Source: Candidatus Avelusimicrobium stercoris
GTDB taxonomy: Bacteria; Elusimicrobiota; Elusimicrobia; Elusimicrobiales; Elusimicrobiaceae
Length of the DNA: 31,945 nucleotides
Reading direction: 5' to 3'
Assembly (NCBI GenBank): GCA_002432025.1
Contig: DJFE01000027.1
Coordinates: 17,154-49,098, forward strand
In this document: positions 31,264 through 31,945 of the stretch, one piece after another
Layout of the letters: every line of letters starts with the position of its first letter
Position numbering within the stretch: position 1 is the first letter of the stretch
Position numbers and translations under genes: made by a program
The notes under the pieces: model-generated
Seen by the model: only the letters and a program-made list of their open reading frames with translations
What the model was told of the DNA's origin: nothing
Databases searched by the model: none

Positions 31264-31936
31264 ATTTGTTCATTAAATAGGATTGGCGATGCGCCCAGGC
31301 ACCGCCCCCGTCGCCTTGACTGGTTGGAGTGTCCTGTCCAGACAGATTTTGGCAGATTTTATTGGAGATCTGGCTATCCATATCAGCCCAGCAAATAAAA
31401 AAGGTATCTCTGTGATATTTTTCTATCAGGACTAAATCCTTAATATCCTCACATAAAAAGGCAGTGTTAGTTCCCCCGTGGCCACTAATAGTGCAACTAA
31501 CATCCGTGCTGGAAATTTTACTTGGGTTTTCCTTTTTAAATCCGGCAGGCATAGCAATAATTAGGGAATCTAAATTGGCGGCATAACGGTTGGTTTGCAT
31601 ATAAAAATGCTGTTGGGCTAGGTCCACCGCTCGGACGAGGTTATACATCGTCGCCGCGCGGCTGCTGCCCACCGCCACCCGGTACGACGGCATAGCGGCC
31701 GCCGCCAAAATACCGATAATAAGGATAACGACTAATAGTTCAATTAAGGTAAATCCTGCTGTTGCCGTGCGGCCACCCCAAGCAGACGTCATTCCGTAAG
31801 GTTTGGCGGCTCGCAGGGTTACGGAATCTCGTCGTTTCGCAACAACAGATTCTGGAACGCTCCGCGCCGGCCAACTTTCCAGAATGACGCCACTAGCATC
31901 AGTGGCCGCACGGCTAATAGTAATAAAACCTTTCAT
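31262..31936 (-). CDS. Type IV prepilin (PilE-like) with an abnormally long leader
   Basis: A 224-residue protein. The class III cleavage/methylation motif G|FTLIELLVVILIIGILAAAAMPSY places cleavage after Gly61, N-methyl-Phe62 as mature residue 1 and the conserved Glu at +5 (Glu66). The mature part is about 163 residues: the hydrophobic N-terminal helix, then a globular domain with four cysteines. It would be a pilus subunit or minor pilin. The leader is about 61 residues, against 6-25 usual, because a 151-bp inverted-repeat element (31764-31914) is read in frame as part of it. The ATG at 31936 has GGAG 5 nt upstream at the window edge. An internal ATG at 31792, supplied by the repeat, would give a normal-looking 13-residue leader (MTSAWGGRTATAG), but its Shine-Dalgarno is weak. 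Confidence 0.85.
   Translation of the reverse strand: MKGFITISRAATDASGVILESWPARSVPESVVAKRRDSVTLRAAKPYGMTSAWGGRTATAGFTLIELLVVILIIGILAAAAMPSYRVAVGSSRAATMYNLVRAVDLAQQHFYMQTNRYAANLDSLIIAMPAGFKKENPSKISSTDVSCTISGHGGTNTAFLCEDIKDLVLIEKYHRDTFFICWADMDSQISNKICQNLSGQDTPTSQGDGGGAWAHRQSYLMNK
31764..31914. repeat. MITE-like inverted-repeat element inside the prepilin leader
   Basis: 13-bp perfect terminal inverted repeats GCCGTGCGGCCAC (31764-31776) and GTGGCCGCACGGC (31902-31914) flank a composite palindrome 31788-31888. The composite has two head-to-head stem-loops with 9-bp stems: ATTCCGTAA/TTACGGAAT (31791-31799, 31819-31827) and ATTCTGGAA/TTCCAGAAT (31849-31857, 31877-31885), running from GTCAT to ATGAC. 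The inner plan equals that at 8612-8705. It has no transposase and no obvious target duplication. It has no stop in the prepilin frame. Confidence 0.8.
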
Positions 31937-31945
31937 TTTTTCTCC

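Noticed and set aside
31764..31914. Insertion sequence with its own transposase in the prepilin leader.
   Set aside because: The element is 151 bp, has no transposase frame and no clear target duplication; at most MITE-like.

Overview
The window is about 32 kb of densely packed bacterial chromosome and looks like ordinary housekeeping territory, not a phage, plasmid or island. The genes indicate a diderm (outer-membrane) bacterium. There is a leuS-lptE-holA cluster, a kdsC-type phosphatase of the Kdo branch of LPS synthesis, a small outer-membrane beta-barrel protein, and type IV pilus genes (pilT and a prepilin). Gene order, protein style and a prepilin at the edge are most reminiscent of Elusimicrobiota (Elusimicrobium and gut relatives). 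This is an inference from memory of the phylum, not a search result. I see no rRNA, tRNA, CRISPR array, insertion sequence or transposase.

Layout, left to right: 1-328 is gene-free and carries dispersed and palindromic repeats. 329-4809 (minus) holds a secreted ankyrin protein, then, behind a terminator, the coupled run kdsC-tmk-holB-metG. 4942-16125 (plus) holds clpC-recA, a repeat-bearing gap, a membrane glycosyltransferase overlapping xerD, a phosphoglycerate mutase, and leuS-lptE-holA ending at a strong terminator. 16181-20311 holds an outer-membrane barrel gene with a palindromic operator-like site, a DedA protein facing the other way, and the coupled pair of a membrane metallophosphoesterase and a secreted NagZ-type glycosidase. 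20421-24882 (plus) holds gltX, a large GYF-domain membrane protein and pilT. 24992-27432 (minus) holds a secreted protein of unknown function and a shortened uvrC. 27551-31214 holds rpsT, a nucleoside-permease-like MFS gene (minus), yajQ and a TPR protein. A minus-strand prepilin closes the window.

Functionally the window mixes DNA replication and repair (holB, holA, tmk, recA, xerD, uvrC), translation (metG, leuS, gltX, rpsT), protein quality control (clpC), envelope assembly (kdsC, lptE, nagZ, dedA, glycosyltransferase, outer-membrane barrel) and type IV pilus function (pilT, prepilin, perhaps the GYF protein).

Four things stand out. (1) A 151-bp inverted-repeat element with 13-bp perfect ends sits in frame inside the prepilin leader and lengthens it to about 61 residues. 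Related palindromic units occur in both large intergenic gaps. (2) Several genes have a clear -10 box exactly 6 nt before the ATG and no Shine-Dalgarno sequence, which predicts leaderless mRNAs. (3) UvrC is only 443 residues long, lacking the C-terminal HhH domain and about 110 residues of the middle. (4) A GYF domain / acidic Pro-Glu-rich linker / membrane-anchor protein of unknown role is encoded 15 nt upstream of pilT.
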